A stretch of 64,000 bases of DNA. Origin: Flavobacterium psychrolimnae. Lineage in GTDB: Bacteria; Bacteroidota; Bacteroidia; Flavobacteriales; Flavobacteriaceae. Location of the stretch: NCBI RefSeq assembly GCF_003312425.1, contig NZ_QNUX01000009.1, positions 1 through 64,000 on the forward strand. Direction: 5' to 3'. The notes below the pieces were generated by a model. That model had not been told where the DNA came from and did no database searches. It saw nothing but the letters and a program-made list of their open reading frames with translations. Numbering within the stretch: the first letter of the stretch is position 1; each line of letters starts with the position of its first letter. Below, in pieces: positions 23,578 through 31,856 of the stretch. Both the position numbers and the translations under genes were made by a program.

Positions 23578-23755
23578 GAAAGTGTTCAGTAATCAGTATA
23601 CAGTCGTCAGTTTGATCTGCGTCCTTTAATTAATACTGCCAATAAACACTGAATAGTAAAAATTGTTCCACGTGAAACTATTAAATAATTTATTAAAATA
23701 ATTTTCAGGAATCGTATTAAACTGAGTACTGAAAACTGACCACTGAAAACTAAAA
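23578..23755. repeat. CAGT-word degenerate repeat around a parS-like site
   Basis: The gap is built of CAGT/ACTG words: GTTCAGTAATCAGTATACAG after the mnmG stop, and ACTGAAAACTGACCACTGAA in the opposite sense just before the methyltransferase. Similar words appear after hemE (about 61055-61080). A parS-like site lies in the middle. Confidence 0.6.
23664..23679 (-). promoter_or_regulatory. parS-like ParB-binding site 4
   Basis: On the reverse strand AGTTTCACGTGGAACA matches sites 1-3 at 15 of 16 positions. It follows mnmG, about 2 kb from the other three and in opposite orientation. Confidence 0.65.
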
Positions 23756-24604
23756 ATGGACATTTCAAACCAACAGCCTTTTTTAACCGTTAAAGATTAT
23801 TCTGTTTCTCAGGAAATTTTTGATTTATATCATGATGAGAAATTAGATATGCTGATTACAACTCCGCAACCCAGTTTAGAAAATTTAGGAAAGTATTACG
23901 AAAGCGTGGATTACATTTCTCACACGGATAGCAAAAGGTCTTTATTTGAAAAAGCATATCATTTTGTAAAAACCATTGCGCTTAAAAACAAATTGAATTT
24001 AATCAATTCGTTGCAACCCAATAAAGGAAGCATTTTAGACATTGGTGCTGGGACAGGAGATTTTTTATCTGTGGCCAAAGAAAACGGTTGGCATACGATA
24101 GGAGTGGAGCCAAGCGAAAAAGCAAAAGCGATTGCAAAAAAGAAAGGTGTTTCATTTGTTGGGGAAACAAGTGAATTAGAGAATCAGTCTTTTGATGTGA
24201 TTTCGATGTGGCATGTTTTGGAACACGTTCCAGATTTGGAAAACCAAATCAAAGAATTGAAACGATTACTAAAACCAAACGGAACTTTAATTGTTGCTGT
24301 TCCAAATTTCAAATCTTTCGACGCAAAACATTACGGAAAGTTTTGGGCCGCTTATGATGTGCCAATTCATTTTTGGCATTTTTCTAAAACGGCAATAAAA
24401 ATGCTTTTCGAAAAAGAAGAAATGAAATTGGTAAAAGTACTTCCTATGAAATTCGACTCTTTTTACGTGAGCTTGCTTTCTGAAAAATACAAAACAGGTA
24501 AAATGAATTATGTTAAAGCCTTTTTTGTCGGATTGCAATCAAATTGGAAAGCGAAGAAGAATTTCGAGTATTCTTCACACATTTACATCCTAAAAAACAA
24601 CTAA
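23756..24604 (+). CDS. Class I SAM-dependent methyltransferase
   Basis: A 282-residue protein with a Rossmann SAM-binding core. Motif I is SILDIGAGTGDFLSVAKENG (about 97-116), motif II contains TIGVEPSEKAKAIA, and the motif IV region is FDVISMWHVLEHVPDLENQI, followed by LKPNGTLIVAVPN. A preceding stretch (PSLENLGKYYESVDYISH) resembles methyltransferases that act on small molecules or envelope glycans in Bacteroidota. The substrate cannot be read from the sequence. The gene is isolated, between a CAGT-type repeat and a featureless 244-base gap. Confidence 0.88.
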   Translation: MDISNQQPFLTVKDYSVSQEIFDLYHDEKLDMLITTPQPSLENLGKYYESVDYISHTDSKRSLFEKAYHFVKTIALKNKLNLINSLQPNKGSILDIGAGTGDFLSVAKENGWHTIGVEPSEKAKAIAKKKGVSFVGETSELENQSFDVISMWHVLEHVPDLENQIKELKRLLKPNGTLIVAVPNFKSFDAKHYGKFWAAYDVPIHFWHFSKTAIKMLFEKEEMKLVKVLPMKFDSFYVSLLSEKYKTGKMNYVKAFFVGLQSNWKAKKNFEYSSHIYILKNN

Positions 24605-24808
24605 AATTCATTTTAAGCGCATTTAAGGATATTTTTTGGTTAATTCGAGGGTGATCATTAGATTTTAAAACTAATCCTCTTAATTAAAAGATATGAAGAC
24701 CGTTTATAATAGTCATAAATTATACATTCATTAATCATAATAATAAAATCCTATATCATAAAAAAGTAGCATTTTTTAAACTTTATGTCAATGCTATCTA
24801 TTTTTTTA

Positions 24809-24816
24809 TATTTTTG
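24809..24816 (+). promoter_or_regulatory. Putative -7 promoter box of the OmpH-like lipoprotein
   Basis: TATTTTTG matches TAnnTTTG, 32 bases before the ATG at 24849. Confidence 0.4.
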
Positions 24817-24848
24817 TCACCAATACTCAAAACTAGAAATTTATCAAA

Positions 24849-25415
24849 ATGAAAAAAGCATTATTAATTATCGCGTTATCAATTTCAATTGTTGCTTGTA
24901 ACAAACCAGCCGAAGCAGCTAAAGAAGTAAAAACAGCTTACGTAGACACTTCTGAATTAATGAAAGAATATACAGAGGCAAAAGACCTTGAAGCAAAATA
25001 TAAAACTAAAGCAGAAGAAAAAGGAAGACAACTAGAAGCTGAAATTGCAAGATTCAAGCAAGAAGCAGCAAGTTTTCAAGCGCAGGCACAAGCTAATGGT
25101 CAAGCGTGGGCACAACAAAAAGGTGCTGAATTGCAAAAGAAAGAACAACAATTAAGCTACGCACAACAAGCATTGTCTCAAGAATTGCAAGTGGAGAGCG
25201 GAAAAGAAATGGATTCTTTAGTAAGCGGAGTAAAAAAATTCATCAAAGCGTACGGAAAAGAAAAAGGATATGCATACATCTACGGTACAGGTGACGCGGC
25301 TTCAATTTTATACGCTGAAGACAAATTTGATATCACTAAAGAAATCATTAAAGGTTTGAACGACAAATATAAAGCGCCTGCTAAAACAGAAGAAAAAGCA
25401 GAAGCTAAAAAATAA
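24849..25415 (+). CDS. OmpH/Skp-like lipoprotein
   Basis: A 188-residue protein with a lipoprotein signal peptide (LLIIALSISIVACNKP, lipobox Cys at residue 17). An OmpH/Skp-type long helical hairpin follows: TAYVDTSELMKEYTEAKDLE, then an Ala/Glu/Gln-rich coiled coil and GKEKGYAYIYGTGDAASILY. Skp family members are periplasmic chaperones for outer-membrane proteins. Lipid anchoring here would tether the chaperone to a membrane (inference). The tail is Lys/Glu/Ala-rich. It is monocistronic, with its own promoter box and terminator. Confidence 0.88.
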   Translation: MKKALLIIALSISIVACNKPAEAAKEVKTAYVDTSELMKEYTEAKDLEAKYKTKAEEKGRQLEAEIARFKQEAASFQAQAQANGQAWAQQKGAELQKKEQQLSYAQQALSQELQVESGKEMDSLVSGVKKFIKAYGKEKGYAYIYGTGDAASILYAEDKFDITKEIIKGLNDKYKAPAKTEEKAEAKK

Positions 25416-25439
25416 TTTTTTTATATTAATTCAAAAAAT

Positions 25440-25476
25440 TGCCTTCGTCTAGCTTTAGATTGAAGGCATTTTTTTT
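25440..25476 (+). terminator. Terminator of the OmpH-like gene
   Basis: TGCCTTC (25440-25446) pairs with GAAGGCA (25462-25468), followed by a run of eight Ts. Confidence 0.85.
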
Positions 25477-25480
25477 GAAG

Positions 25481-25629
25481 CTATTTCCCGCTATCCGCTG
25501 TAATCTCTCGTTTAGCAAGTGTTTTTTCTAACCCATAAAAGGAGCTTCCGTTGGTCGCTCTTTTCCGGCCAGAAAAAAATCACTTACTAAATTTCGAGGA
25601 TTTTCGCTGCTATCGGGGCTAAAAAATAG
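25481..25629. repeat. Long nested-hairpin element (about 149 bases)
   Basis: Three nested inverted arms make one continuous hairpin. The outer arm is CCCGCTATCCGCTGTAATCT (25487-25506) against the complement of GATTTTCGCTGCTATCGGGG (25599-25618). The middle arm is TTTAGCAAGTG-TTTTTTCT (25511-25529) against 25571-25591. The inner arm is AAAAGGAGC (25537-25545) against GCTCTTTT (25557-25564). No reading frame of note is present. From memory, similar sequences beginning CTATTTCCCGCTATCCG are dispersed in flavobacterial genomes; I could not check this. Confidence 0.7.
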
Positions 25630-25713
25630 TTGAATTTTAATCCTAAAATGTTTTCCGAAAATTAAAATAGTATTCCTAATTTTCAATACTTTAGCTTTAT
25701 ATATACACGCCTA

Positions 25714-27981
25714 ATGCAAACCATTTCAGAAGCCGCCGCTTACACTTTACGATTCATCAATCAAACCCATCGATCCGTTTTCCTTACTGGGAAAGCAGGA
25801 ACGGGAAAAACCACCCTTTTACGGGAAATTATTCAAACAACCCACAAGAATACAGTTGTTGTGGCTCCAACAGGAATTGCCGCGCTTAATGCTGGCGGTG
25901 TTACCATTCATTCGATGTTTCAGTTGCCGTTTGGAGGATTTATTCCGGATAATTCATCGCCTCAATTTTCCGAAAGCACCAAATTTGAAACCAAAGCTAC
26001 GTTGCGAAGGCATTTCAAAATGAGCGGTTTGAAGAAATCAGTAATTCGCAATATGGAGTTGTTGATTATCGATGAAGTCAGTATGCTTCGAGCAGATTTA
26101 TTGGACGCTATGGATTATATGATGCAAACCGTTCGAAAAAAAAGTACCGCTTTTGGTGGTGTCCAAGTCTTGTATATTGGAGATTTATTGCAGTTGCCAC
26201 CGGTAATTCGAGACGAAGAATGGCGTACGCTGAAAACCTATTATAAAGGAAAATTCTTTTTTCATTCGCATGTTGTGCAGCAACATCCGCCTTTATACAT
26301 TGAATTGTCTAAGATTTTTCGCCAGACTGATGATACGTTTATTTCTGTTTTGAATAATCTTCGCAACAACCAGATTTCCCAGCAAGACATTCAAACTTTA
26401 AACCAATATGTAAAACCTGATTTTGATTTAAAAGCAAATAAAGGATATATAACATTAACCACGCACAATAACAAAGCCGATTCAATGAATGCGCAGGCAT
26501 TGGAAGACTTAGAAGGAAAGTTAGTGGTTTATAAACCTGATATAACAGGAGATTTTCCGGACAAGATATTCCCTGTGGAACAACAACTGCAGTTGAAAGT
26601 GGGAGCGCAAATCATGTTTGTAAAAAACGATTTGTCTTTTGATAAGCACTATTTCAACGGAAAAATGGGCGTTATCAAATCGCTTTCAAGTCAGGAAATC
26701 CTGGTTCATTTTCCTGAAGAAAATAAAACCATAGAAGTCGAAAAATACGAATGGCAAAACATCCGCTACAAAGTAGATGAAACTACCAAAGAAATTGAAG
26801 AAGAGGTTTTGGGAACTTTTGTACATTATCCCATCAAATTGGCGTGGGCAATTACGGTTCATAAAAGCCAGGGATTGACATTTGATAAAGCAGCGCTTGA
26901 TGTTTCGCAAGTTTTTCTTCCGGGACAGGCCTATGTTGCATTATCGCGTTTACGCTCGTTAGAAGGGCTTATTTTGCTTTCCCCGCTGCGCATGAACGGC
27001 ATTTCAAACGATCAGGATGTGATGGATTATTCGTTGAACAAAGCTTCGGATTCGTTTTTAGAGAATGCATTGCATTTTGAAACCAAGAATTTCATTCATA
27101 ACTATCTGATAAACACGTTCGATTGGAATGATTTGGCTCAGGAATGGCGGAATCACCGATTCAGTTACAACGAAAATTCGGAAGTTTCAGGAAAATCCAA
27201 ACATGCTTTGTGGGCCAAAAAGCAAACGGAAGTCATCGAACAGCTTTTGGATCCATCCAAAAAATTCATTTCACAATTGAATAAACTTTTTGGTCAGGAA
27301 ACTGTCGATTTGAATCATGTTTCGGAACGCATTCAAGCTGCTTTTAGTTATTTTTTGAAACCAATGGACGACTTAGTATTTGAAATCCTTTGGAAAATTG
27401 AAGAAGTAAAACGCATCAAAAAAGTAAAAGCATTTTATGATGAATTAATTGTTTTGGAAGAATTGCAAACCAAGGCCGTTCTGCGCTTAATGAAGGCCAA
27501 ATTATTGATAGAAACCGTTGTGGCGGGAGAAACCATTTCGAAAGAGAAATTGACGTCCTCAGAAATAAAAAAATACATCAGCCGTAAAACGGAAGCCATA
27601 CAAAATCAGTTCAAGGAATTAAATATTACGTTGATTGAAGACGATAGGGATGTGGAGCGCTATACTGCGAAAAAATCCAAAACAGCAGTGCCTAAAAAAT
27701 CAACAGTTCAGGAAACCTATGATTTGTGGGTCGAAAAGAAATCAATTGAGGATATTGCGACAATCAGGGTTCTGACCAAACAAACGATTTACTCCCATTT
27801 TGTAAAGTTGATACAAACCAAAGCGGTATCTATTTCGGAAGTATTACCGGAGGATAAAATTCAGGATTTAGCAACTGCTTTTGCCGGATATAAAGAAGAA
27901 TCACTGAATACTATGATGGAAAAACACGGTCATAAATTCTCATGGGAAGAAGCGAGAATGTACAAAGCAAGTTTAAATTAG
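25714..27981 (+). CDS. Pif1/RRM3-type superfamily 1 helicase with C-terminal HTH
   Basis: A 755-residue DNA helicase. Walker A is FLTGKAGTGKTTLLREI (about 23-39). VVAPTGIAALNAGGVTIHS, the Walker B region LLIIDEVSMLRADLLD, GDLLQLPPV and SKIFRQTD follow. The C-terminal helicase motifs include LAWAITVHKSQGLTFD and VALSRLRSLEGL. The last 150 residues hold a helix-turn-helix region (ETYDLWVEKKSIEDIATIRV) like the HTH_40 domain of RecQ-type proteins. It is probably involved in replication-fork or G-quadruplex processing, by family. Standalone gene. Confidence 0.93.
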   Translation: MQTISEAAAYTLRFINQTHRSVFLTGKAGTGKTTLLREIIQTTHKNTVVVAPTGIAALNAGGVTIHSMFQLPFGGFIPDNSSPQFSESTKFETKATLRRHFKMSGLKKSVIRNMELLIIDEVSMLRADLLDAMDYMMQTVRKKSTAFGGVQVLYIGDLLQLPPVIRDEEWRTLKTYYKGKFFFHSHVVQQHPPLYIELSKIFRQTDDTFISVLNNLRNNQISQQDIQTLNQYVKPDFDLKANKGYITLTTHNNKADSMNAQALEDLEGKLVVYKPDITGDFPDKIFPVEQQLQLKVGAQIMFVKNDLSFDKHYFNGKMGVIKSLSSQEILVHFPEENKTIEVEKYEWQNIRYKVDETTKEIEEEVLGTFVHYPIKLAWAITVHKSQGLTFDKAALDVSQVFLPGQAYVALSRLRSLEGLILLSPLRMNGISNDQDVMDYSLNKASDSFLENALHFETKNFIHNYLINTFDWNDLAQEWRNHRFSYNENSEVSGKSKHALWAKKQTEVIEQLLDPSKKFISQLNKLFGQETVDLNHVSERIQAAFSYFLKPMDDLVFEILWKIEEVKRIKKVKAFYDELIVLEELQTKAVLRLMKAKLLIETVVAGETISKEKLTSSEIKKYISRKTEAIQNQFKELNITLIEDDRDVERYTAKKSKTAVPKKSTVQETYDLWVEKKSIEDIATIRVLTKQTIYSHFVKLIQTKAVSISEVLPEDKIQDLATAFAGYKEESLNTMMEKHGHKFSWEEARMYKASLN

Positions 27982-28011
27982 AAATTTGAAAAAGGAAATG
28001 ATTTTTTCACC

Positions 28012-28151
28012 AACAATGAGGTTTAGAGACTAAGAGTTCATGTTTTAAAAATTATTAATGTATTGAGTCTAACTTGATGATTTTGTTTAAAAAAACTAAA
28101 ACTTAATGCAGAAACACAAGCGAATTCTCTTAAACTCTAAACCTCATTGTT
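28012..28151. repeat. Long-range inverted repeat of 25-bp arms
   Basis: 28012-28036 (AACAATGAGGTTTAGAGACT onward) is complementary to 28127-28151 with two mismatches. The arms are separated by about 90 bases that encode nothing recognisable. It lies in the 310-base gap after the Pif1-type helicase gene. Confidence 0.75.
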
Positions 28152-28256
28152 TACATAATAAATCGTTTTGTTTGTTAAAATAATTTTTGTGAGTTCGAGT
28201 TTTTATATGGATATATAAAGTATTCTTTTAGCTTAATTAATAAGATGTTATGAACT

Positions 28257-28289
28257 AAAAAACCCTATTCGGTAAGAATAGGGTTTTTG
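28257..28289 (-). terminator. Terminator of the SPOR protein gene
   Basis: AAAACCCTATTC / GAATAGGGTTTT with a 5-base loop. On the reverse strand it is followed by a T-run, 3 bases past the stop of the SPOR gene. It can also end transcription from the helicase side. Confidence 0.85.
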
Positions 28290-28291
28290 TT

Positions 28292-29236
28292 TTATAGTGA
28301 TTGAATCAATATCCAAGCTTCGGGATTGTGCTTTTCATTGATTTCTTTTTTTGCTTTTTCTGCTTCAGCAAACGTGGCGTAACTGCCATACAAAACTGGA
28401 AAATAACCGTTTTTATTGGGAGCGATGCGTTTGGCATTATATCCTAAGCGATTTAAAATTCGCAATGTTTTATTGGCATTTTTTTCTTCTCTGTACACGC
28501 CGGCCATAATGTGATACGGCATTTTTATTTCCTTGTCAGATTTTAAAGTAAGCGTAACGGCAGGAACTGGACTTTCAATGAAGAAAGTGGCTTGCTGAAT
28601 TTTATTTTGAACTTGTTTTTGAACGGCAGTTTCAACAAGAATCGTTTCTGAGGCGATTTGGTTTTGGTACATTGGATAACCCACACTTCCTGCAAGACCT
28701 AATCCTATTACAAAAATAGCAGCGTATTTTAAATATGGATTTGCTGTTCTTGTCTCAGGAACCATAGTGATGGTTGCTTTTTCTTCGATTGCTTCTACTT
28801 CTTTTTCAAATATTTCTCTTTTTACAAGAGGAGAAACAAAAGGAGCCAATCCAAAAGAACTCGTTAAATAATTCGTTTGATCGTAAGGCGTGAAAACAAT
28901 GTTTTTATCCGCATTCAAACGAAGATCACCTACATTTTTTATTGAAATAAGTTCGTTTTCTTCAAATGCTTTTTTCCAATTAAATACCTCGTATTGAATT
29001 TTACTTACGGCATATTCATAAGAAGTTTTCTCTGCTAAAGCGATATGATTGGCTAACAAACCATCATTATTTTTCAGATTTGCATTGAAAGCAATCATTT
29101 TTTTAGGTGGAGAAAATGAATTTGTACTTTCGTTTAGTTTAGCCGATTGAATTTCGGTCAAAAAAGCTCCGAAACCAGGAACGGTAACACATTGATAACG
29201 GTATAAAAGCTGCGCGATGTATAGTTCGATTTTCAT
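28292..29236 (-). CDS. HU-CCDC81 and SPOR domain membrane protein
   Basis: A 314-residue protein with an unusual domain order. The first about 125 residues (MKIELYIAQLLYRYQCVTVPGFGAF onward, shortened) match the bacterial CCDC81-like HU-fold pair. One membrane helix follows at about 168-190 (KYAAIFVIGLGLAGSVGYPM), and a C-terminal SPOR domain (YHIMAGVYREEKNANKTL and FPVLYGSYATFAEAEKA) ends the protein. SPOR domains bind denuded septal peptidoglycan, so the protein likely links cytoplasm and septum. The frame begins at 29254, but a TAnnTTTG box (29242-29249) overlaps that extension, so MKIEL at 29236 is chosen. Confidence 0.9.
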   Translation of the reverse strand: MKIELYIAQLLYRYQCVTVPGFGAFLTEIQSAKLNESTNSFSPPKKMIAFNANLKNNDGLLANHIALAEKTSYEYAVSKIQYEVFNWKKAFEENELISIKNVGDLRLNADKNIVFTPYDQTNYLTSSFGLAPFVSPLVKREIFEKEVEAIEEKATITMVPETRTANPYLKYAAIFVIGLGLAGSVGYPMYQNQIASETILVETAVQKQVQNKIQQATFFIESPVPAVTLTLKSDKEIKMPYHIMAGVYREEKNANKTLRILNRLGYNAKRIAPNKNGYFPVLYGSYATFAEAEKAKKEINEKHNPEAWILIQSL

Positions 29237-29241
29237 ACTTA

Positions 29242-29249
29242 CAAAGTTA
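29242..29249 (-). promoter_or_regulatory. Putative -7 promoter box of the SPOR gene (near-leaderless)
   Basis: Reverse-strand TAACTTTG ends only 5 bases from the ATG, implying transcription starts at or inside the first codons. Confidence 0.45.
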
Positions 29250-29435
29250 TACAACCAAAATAGTTATCAAAATTTTATTCACAATTTTTATTAACAATTC
29301 GCATAAAAATTTATACATTTCACTCTCAAATAATTAGCATGAAATAGCCATGTTTAATCGTTATACAAATATAAATAAAGATTTTTTTAAACTGGCGTAT
29401 TCCATATTCCAATAAAAAACAAGTATTATCTACAT

Positions 29436-30536
29436 ATGAAAGAGCAGGATTTATTTTATTTATTGGCATTGCAAAGAATAGAAGGCGTGGGCGACATAAT
29501 GGCCAAAAAATTGCTGACTCATTTTGGAACTGCGGAAGCGGTTTTTAATACTAAGGCATCGCAACTTGCTGCTATTGATGGAGTAGGGGCTGTTTTGCTG
29601 AAAAATTTAAGAGACAAATCGGTTTTCGAAAAAGCAACTCAAGAACTGGAGTTTATAAAAGCAAATGAAATTAATGCAGTTTATTTTTTGGACGAGGAAT
29701 ACCCGGAACGGTTGAAACATTGTATTGACGGACCACTTTTATTATTCGCATCTGGAATTATCAATTTAAAAAACAGAAGAATAATCAGTATTGTAGGAAC
29801 GCGCCAAATTACCTCATACGGAACTGAATTTTGCAGAAAATTGATAGAAGATTTGGCTCCGCTGGATCCTATAATCGTGAGTGGTTTTGCTTATGGTGTT
29901 GATATTGTGGCGCATCAACTGGCGATGGAACATAATTTACAGACGATAGGCGTGGTGGCACATGGGTTGAACCAAATTTACCCGAAAACCCATAAAAAAT
30001 ATGTGTCGAAAGTCGAACAGAACGGTGGTTTTATGACCGAGTTTTGGAGTTCATCCAATCCAGATAAAGAAAATTTCGTAAAAAGAAACCGAATTGTTGC
30101 GGGAATGGCTGAAGCAACAATCGTAATTGAATCAGCCGAAAGAGGCGGATCTTTAATCACGGCGAATATGGCGAATGATTACAATCGTGATGTTTTTGCG
30201 GTTCCGGGACGTGTTACAGATAAGTACAGCCAGGGTTGTAACAACCTGATAAAAACCCAAAAAGCAAATGTCTTGACGAGTGCCGCCGATTTGATTTATA
30301 TTTTGAATTGGGACATTCAAAAAGAAACAAAACCGGTACAAAAACAATTGTTTGTAAGCTTAGATGAAGACGAACAAAAAGTATACGATTACCTCCTTAA
30401 AACCGGGAAAGAACTCATGGATATTATAGCTTTGCGCTGTGATTTTCCTATTTATAAAATCTCAGGAATGCTATTGAATATGGAATTGAAAGGCGTGATA
30501 CGACCTTTGCCGGGGAAATTGTTTGAGGCGATTTGA
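29436..30536 (+). CDS. dprA: DNA-processing protein DprA (Smf)
   Basis: Loads RecA on incoming single-stranded DNA in natural transformation. The 366 residues contain an N-terminal helix-hairpin-helix region (ALQRIEGVGDIMAKKLLTHF and AIDGVGAVLLKNL). The Rossmann DprA core has IISIVGTRQITSYGTEF, IVSGFAYGVDIVAHQ, IGVVAHGLNQIYP, KRNRIVAGMAEATIVIE and RGGSLITANMA. A C-terminal winged helix (EQKVYDYLLKTGKELMDII) follows. No other competence gene is near. It converges on trpS across a palindromic intergenic repeat. Confidence 0.96.
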   Translation: MKEQDLFYLLALQRIEGVGDIMAKKLLTHFGTAEAVFNTKASQLAAIDGVGAVLLKNLRDKSVFEKATQELEFIKANEINAVYFLDEEYPERLKHCIDGPLLLFASGIINLKNRRIISIVGTRQITSYGTEFCRKLIEDLAPLDPIIVSGFAYGVDIVAHQLAMEHNLQTIGVVAHGLNQIYPKTHKKYVSKVEQNGGFMTEFWSSSNPDKENFVKRNRIVAGMAEATIVIESAERGGSLITANMANDYNRDVFAVPGRVTDKYSQGCNNLIKTQKANVLTSAADLIYILNWDIQKETKPVQKQLFVSLDEDEQKVYDYLLKTGKELMDIIALRCDFPIYKISGMLLNMELKGVIRPLPGKLFEAI

Positions 30537-30540
30537 TTTT

Positions 30541-30612
30541 AACATAGAAGTCATATAAGCTTTAGTGAAATAGTATTAAACTATAAAAAACTCATATGAC
30601 TTATATGTTTTA
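30541..30612. repeat. ATATAAGTCAT-family inverted repeat between dprA and trpS
   Basis: AACATAGAAGTCATATAAG (30541-30559) is the imperfect inverse of CTCATATGACTTATATGTTT (30591-30610). The core word is shared with 9970-9988 and 31702-31801. It may also act as a bidirectional terminator between convergent genes. Confidence 0.7.
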
Positions 30613-30623
30613 AAAATGGATTG

Positions 30624-31598
30624 TTACACCTCAAATCCTAGTTTTTCTCTCACTCTTGCAAGAACTACATTGGCAACAGCAGCTGCTTTTTCGGCTCCTT
30701 TCTTCAGTAAAGCATCAACTTCAGGAAGGTTATTGATGTAGTAATTGTATTTTTCTCTTTCGGTTTTGAAAGTTTCTGTAATCAATTCAAATAAAGCTTG
30801 TTTAGCATGACCGTAACCATAATTTCCACCAAGGTAATTGGCTTTCATCGCTGCGATTTGTTCTTCATTTGCTAATAAAGAATAAATAGCAAAAGCATTG
30901 CAAGTGTCTGGATTTTTAGGATCTTCTAGTGGCGTGCTGTCGGTTTCAATGCTCATCACTTGTTTGCGTAAGGCTTTATCATCTAGGAATATGTTGATAA
31001 TATTATTGGCTGATTTACTCATTTTTCCGCCGTTGGTTCCCGGAATCAACATGCTGTCTTCCTGAATTTTGGCTTCGGGAAGTACGAAAGTTTCTCCCAT
31101 TTGGTGGTTGAAACGGGATGCTACATCACGAGTGATTTCAACGTGTTGCAATTGGTCTTTCCCTACGGGAACCAGTTCAGCATCGTATAATAAAATATCA
31201 GCAGCCATCAGCATTGGATAAGTAAACAAACCAGCGTTTACATCTTCAAGTCTATCGGCTTTGTCTTTGAAAGAATGCGCTAATGTCAAGCGTTGAAAAG
31301 GAAAAAAACAACTCAAATACCAAGATAATTCAGCTGTTTGTGGTACGTCTGACTGTCTGTAGAAAACAACTTTGTCCACATTCAAACCACAGGCAAGCCA
31401 AGCTGCAGCGGTACTGTAGGTATTGGTTCGTAAGGTTTCACCGTTTTTTATTTGTGTTATCGAATGTAAATCGGCAATGAAAAGAAACGATTCGTTTTCC
31501 GGTTTATTTGATAATGCTATTGCGGGAATGATTGCGCCAAGTAAGTTTCCTAGATGCGGTGTTCCGGTACTTTGAACGCCTGTAAGTATTTTTGCCAT
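30624..31598 (-). CDS. trpS: Tryptophanyl-tRNA synthetase
   Basis: Charges tRNA-Trp. A 324-residue class Ic synthetase with the HIGH-type motif TGVQSTGTPHLGNLLGAI (residues about 6-23), LYDAELVPVGKDQLQHVE and the KMSKS motif GGKMSKSANNIINIF (about 190-204). The start MAKILTGVQSTG is the usual family start, and length is normal. It is transcribed toward dprA; its upstream side shows a GCAAAGTTCGCAAAG tandem word and a member of the ATATAAGTCAT repeat family rather than a clear promoter box. Confidence 0.96.
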   Translation of the reverse strand: MAKILTGVQSTGTPHLGNLLGAIIPAIALSNKPENESFLFIADLHSITQIKNGETLRTNTYSTAAAWLACGLNVDKVVFYRQSDVPQTAELSWYLSCFFPFQRLTLAHSFKDKADRLEDVNAGLFTYPMLMAADILLYDAELVPVGKDQLQHVEITRDVASRFNHQMGETFVLPEAKIQEDSMLIPGTNGGKMSKSANNIINIFLDDKALRKQVMSIETDSTPLEDPKNPDTCNAFAIYSLLANEEQIAAMKANYLGGNYGYGHAKQALFELITETFKTEREKYNYYINNLPEVDALLKKGAEKAAAVANVVLARVREKLGFEV

Positions 31599-31611
31599 TA
31601 TTTCTTTTTTC

Positions 31612-31668
31612 TTAAGCGCAAAGTTCGCAAAGTTTTTTATTTTTTACCGCAAATTCGCAAATTATAAA
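31612..31668. repeat. GCAAA-word tandem repeat upstream of trpS
   Basis: Consecutive CGCAAAGTTCGCAAAG and CCGCAAATTCGCAAATT words (about 31616-31665) lie in the trpS leader. They are short imperfect direct repeats of the kind scattered through the gaps of this window. Confidence 0.5.
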
Positions 31669-31701
31669 ATCAACTTACTTTAAATGGTGTTAGTAATTTT
31701 T

Positions 31702-31801
31702 TTAACCATATAAGTCATTTAAGTCTGTAAAACGTTGATGATTAAAAGAACGAGTTATAATTGAGTAGTAACATAAAAACTTTGATGACTTATATGTTGA
31801 A
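31702..31801. repeat. ATATAAGTCAT-family inverted repeat between trpS and plsC
   Basis: TTAACCATATAAGTCATTTA (31702 onward) is the imperfect inverse of CTTTGATGACTTATATGTTG (31780-31799), about 56 bases apart. Confidence 0.7.
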
Positions 31802-31843
31802 AAACCGAAGAATATTTTTTGAGCATCATAAGATCTGATTTCT

Positions 31844-31851
31844 TACTTTTG
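31844..31851 (+). promoter_or_regulatory. Putative -7 box of plsC (near-leaderless)
   Basis: TACTTTTG ends 5 bases before the ATG at 31857. A TTG lies 22 bases upstream (31819-31821), within reach of a -33 element. Confidence 0.5.
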
Positions 31852-31856
31852 AACCT

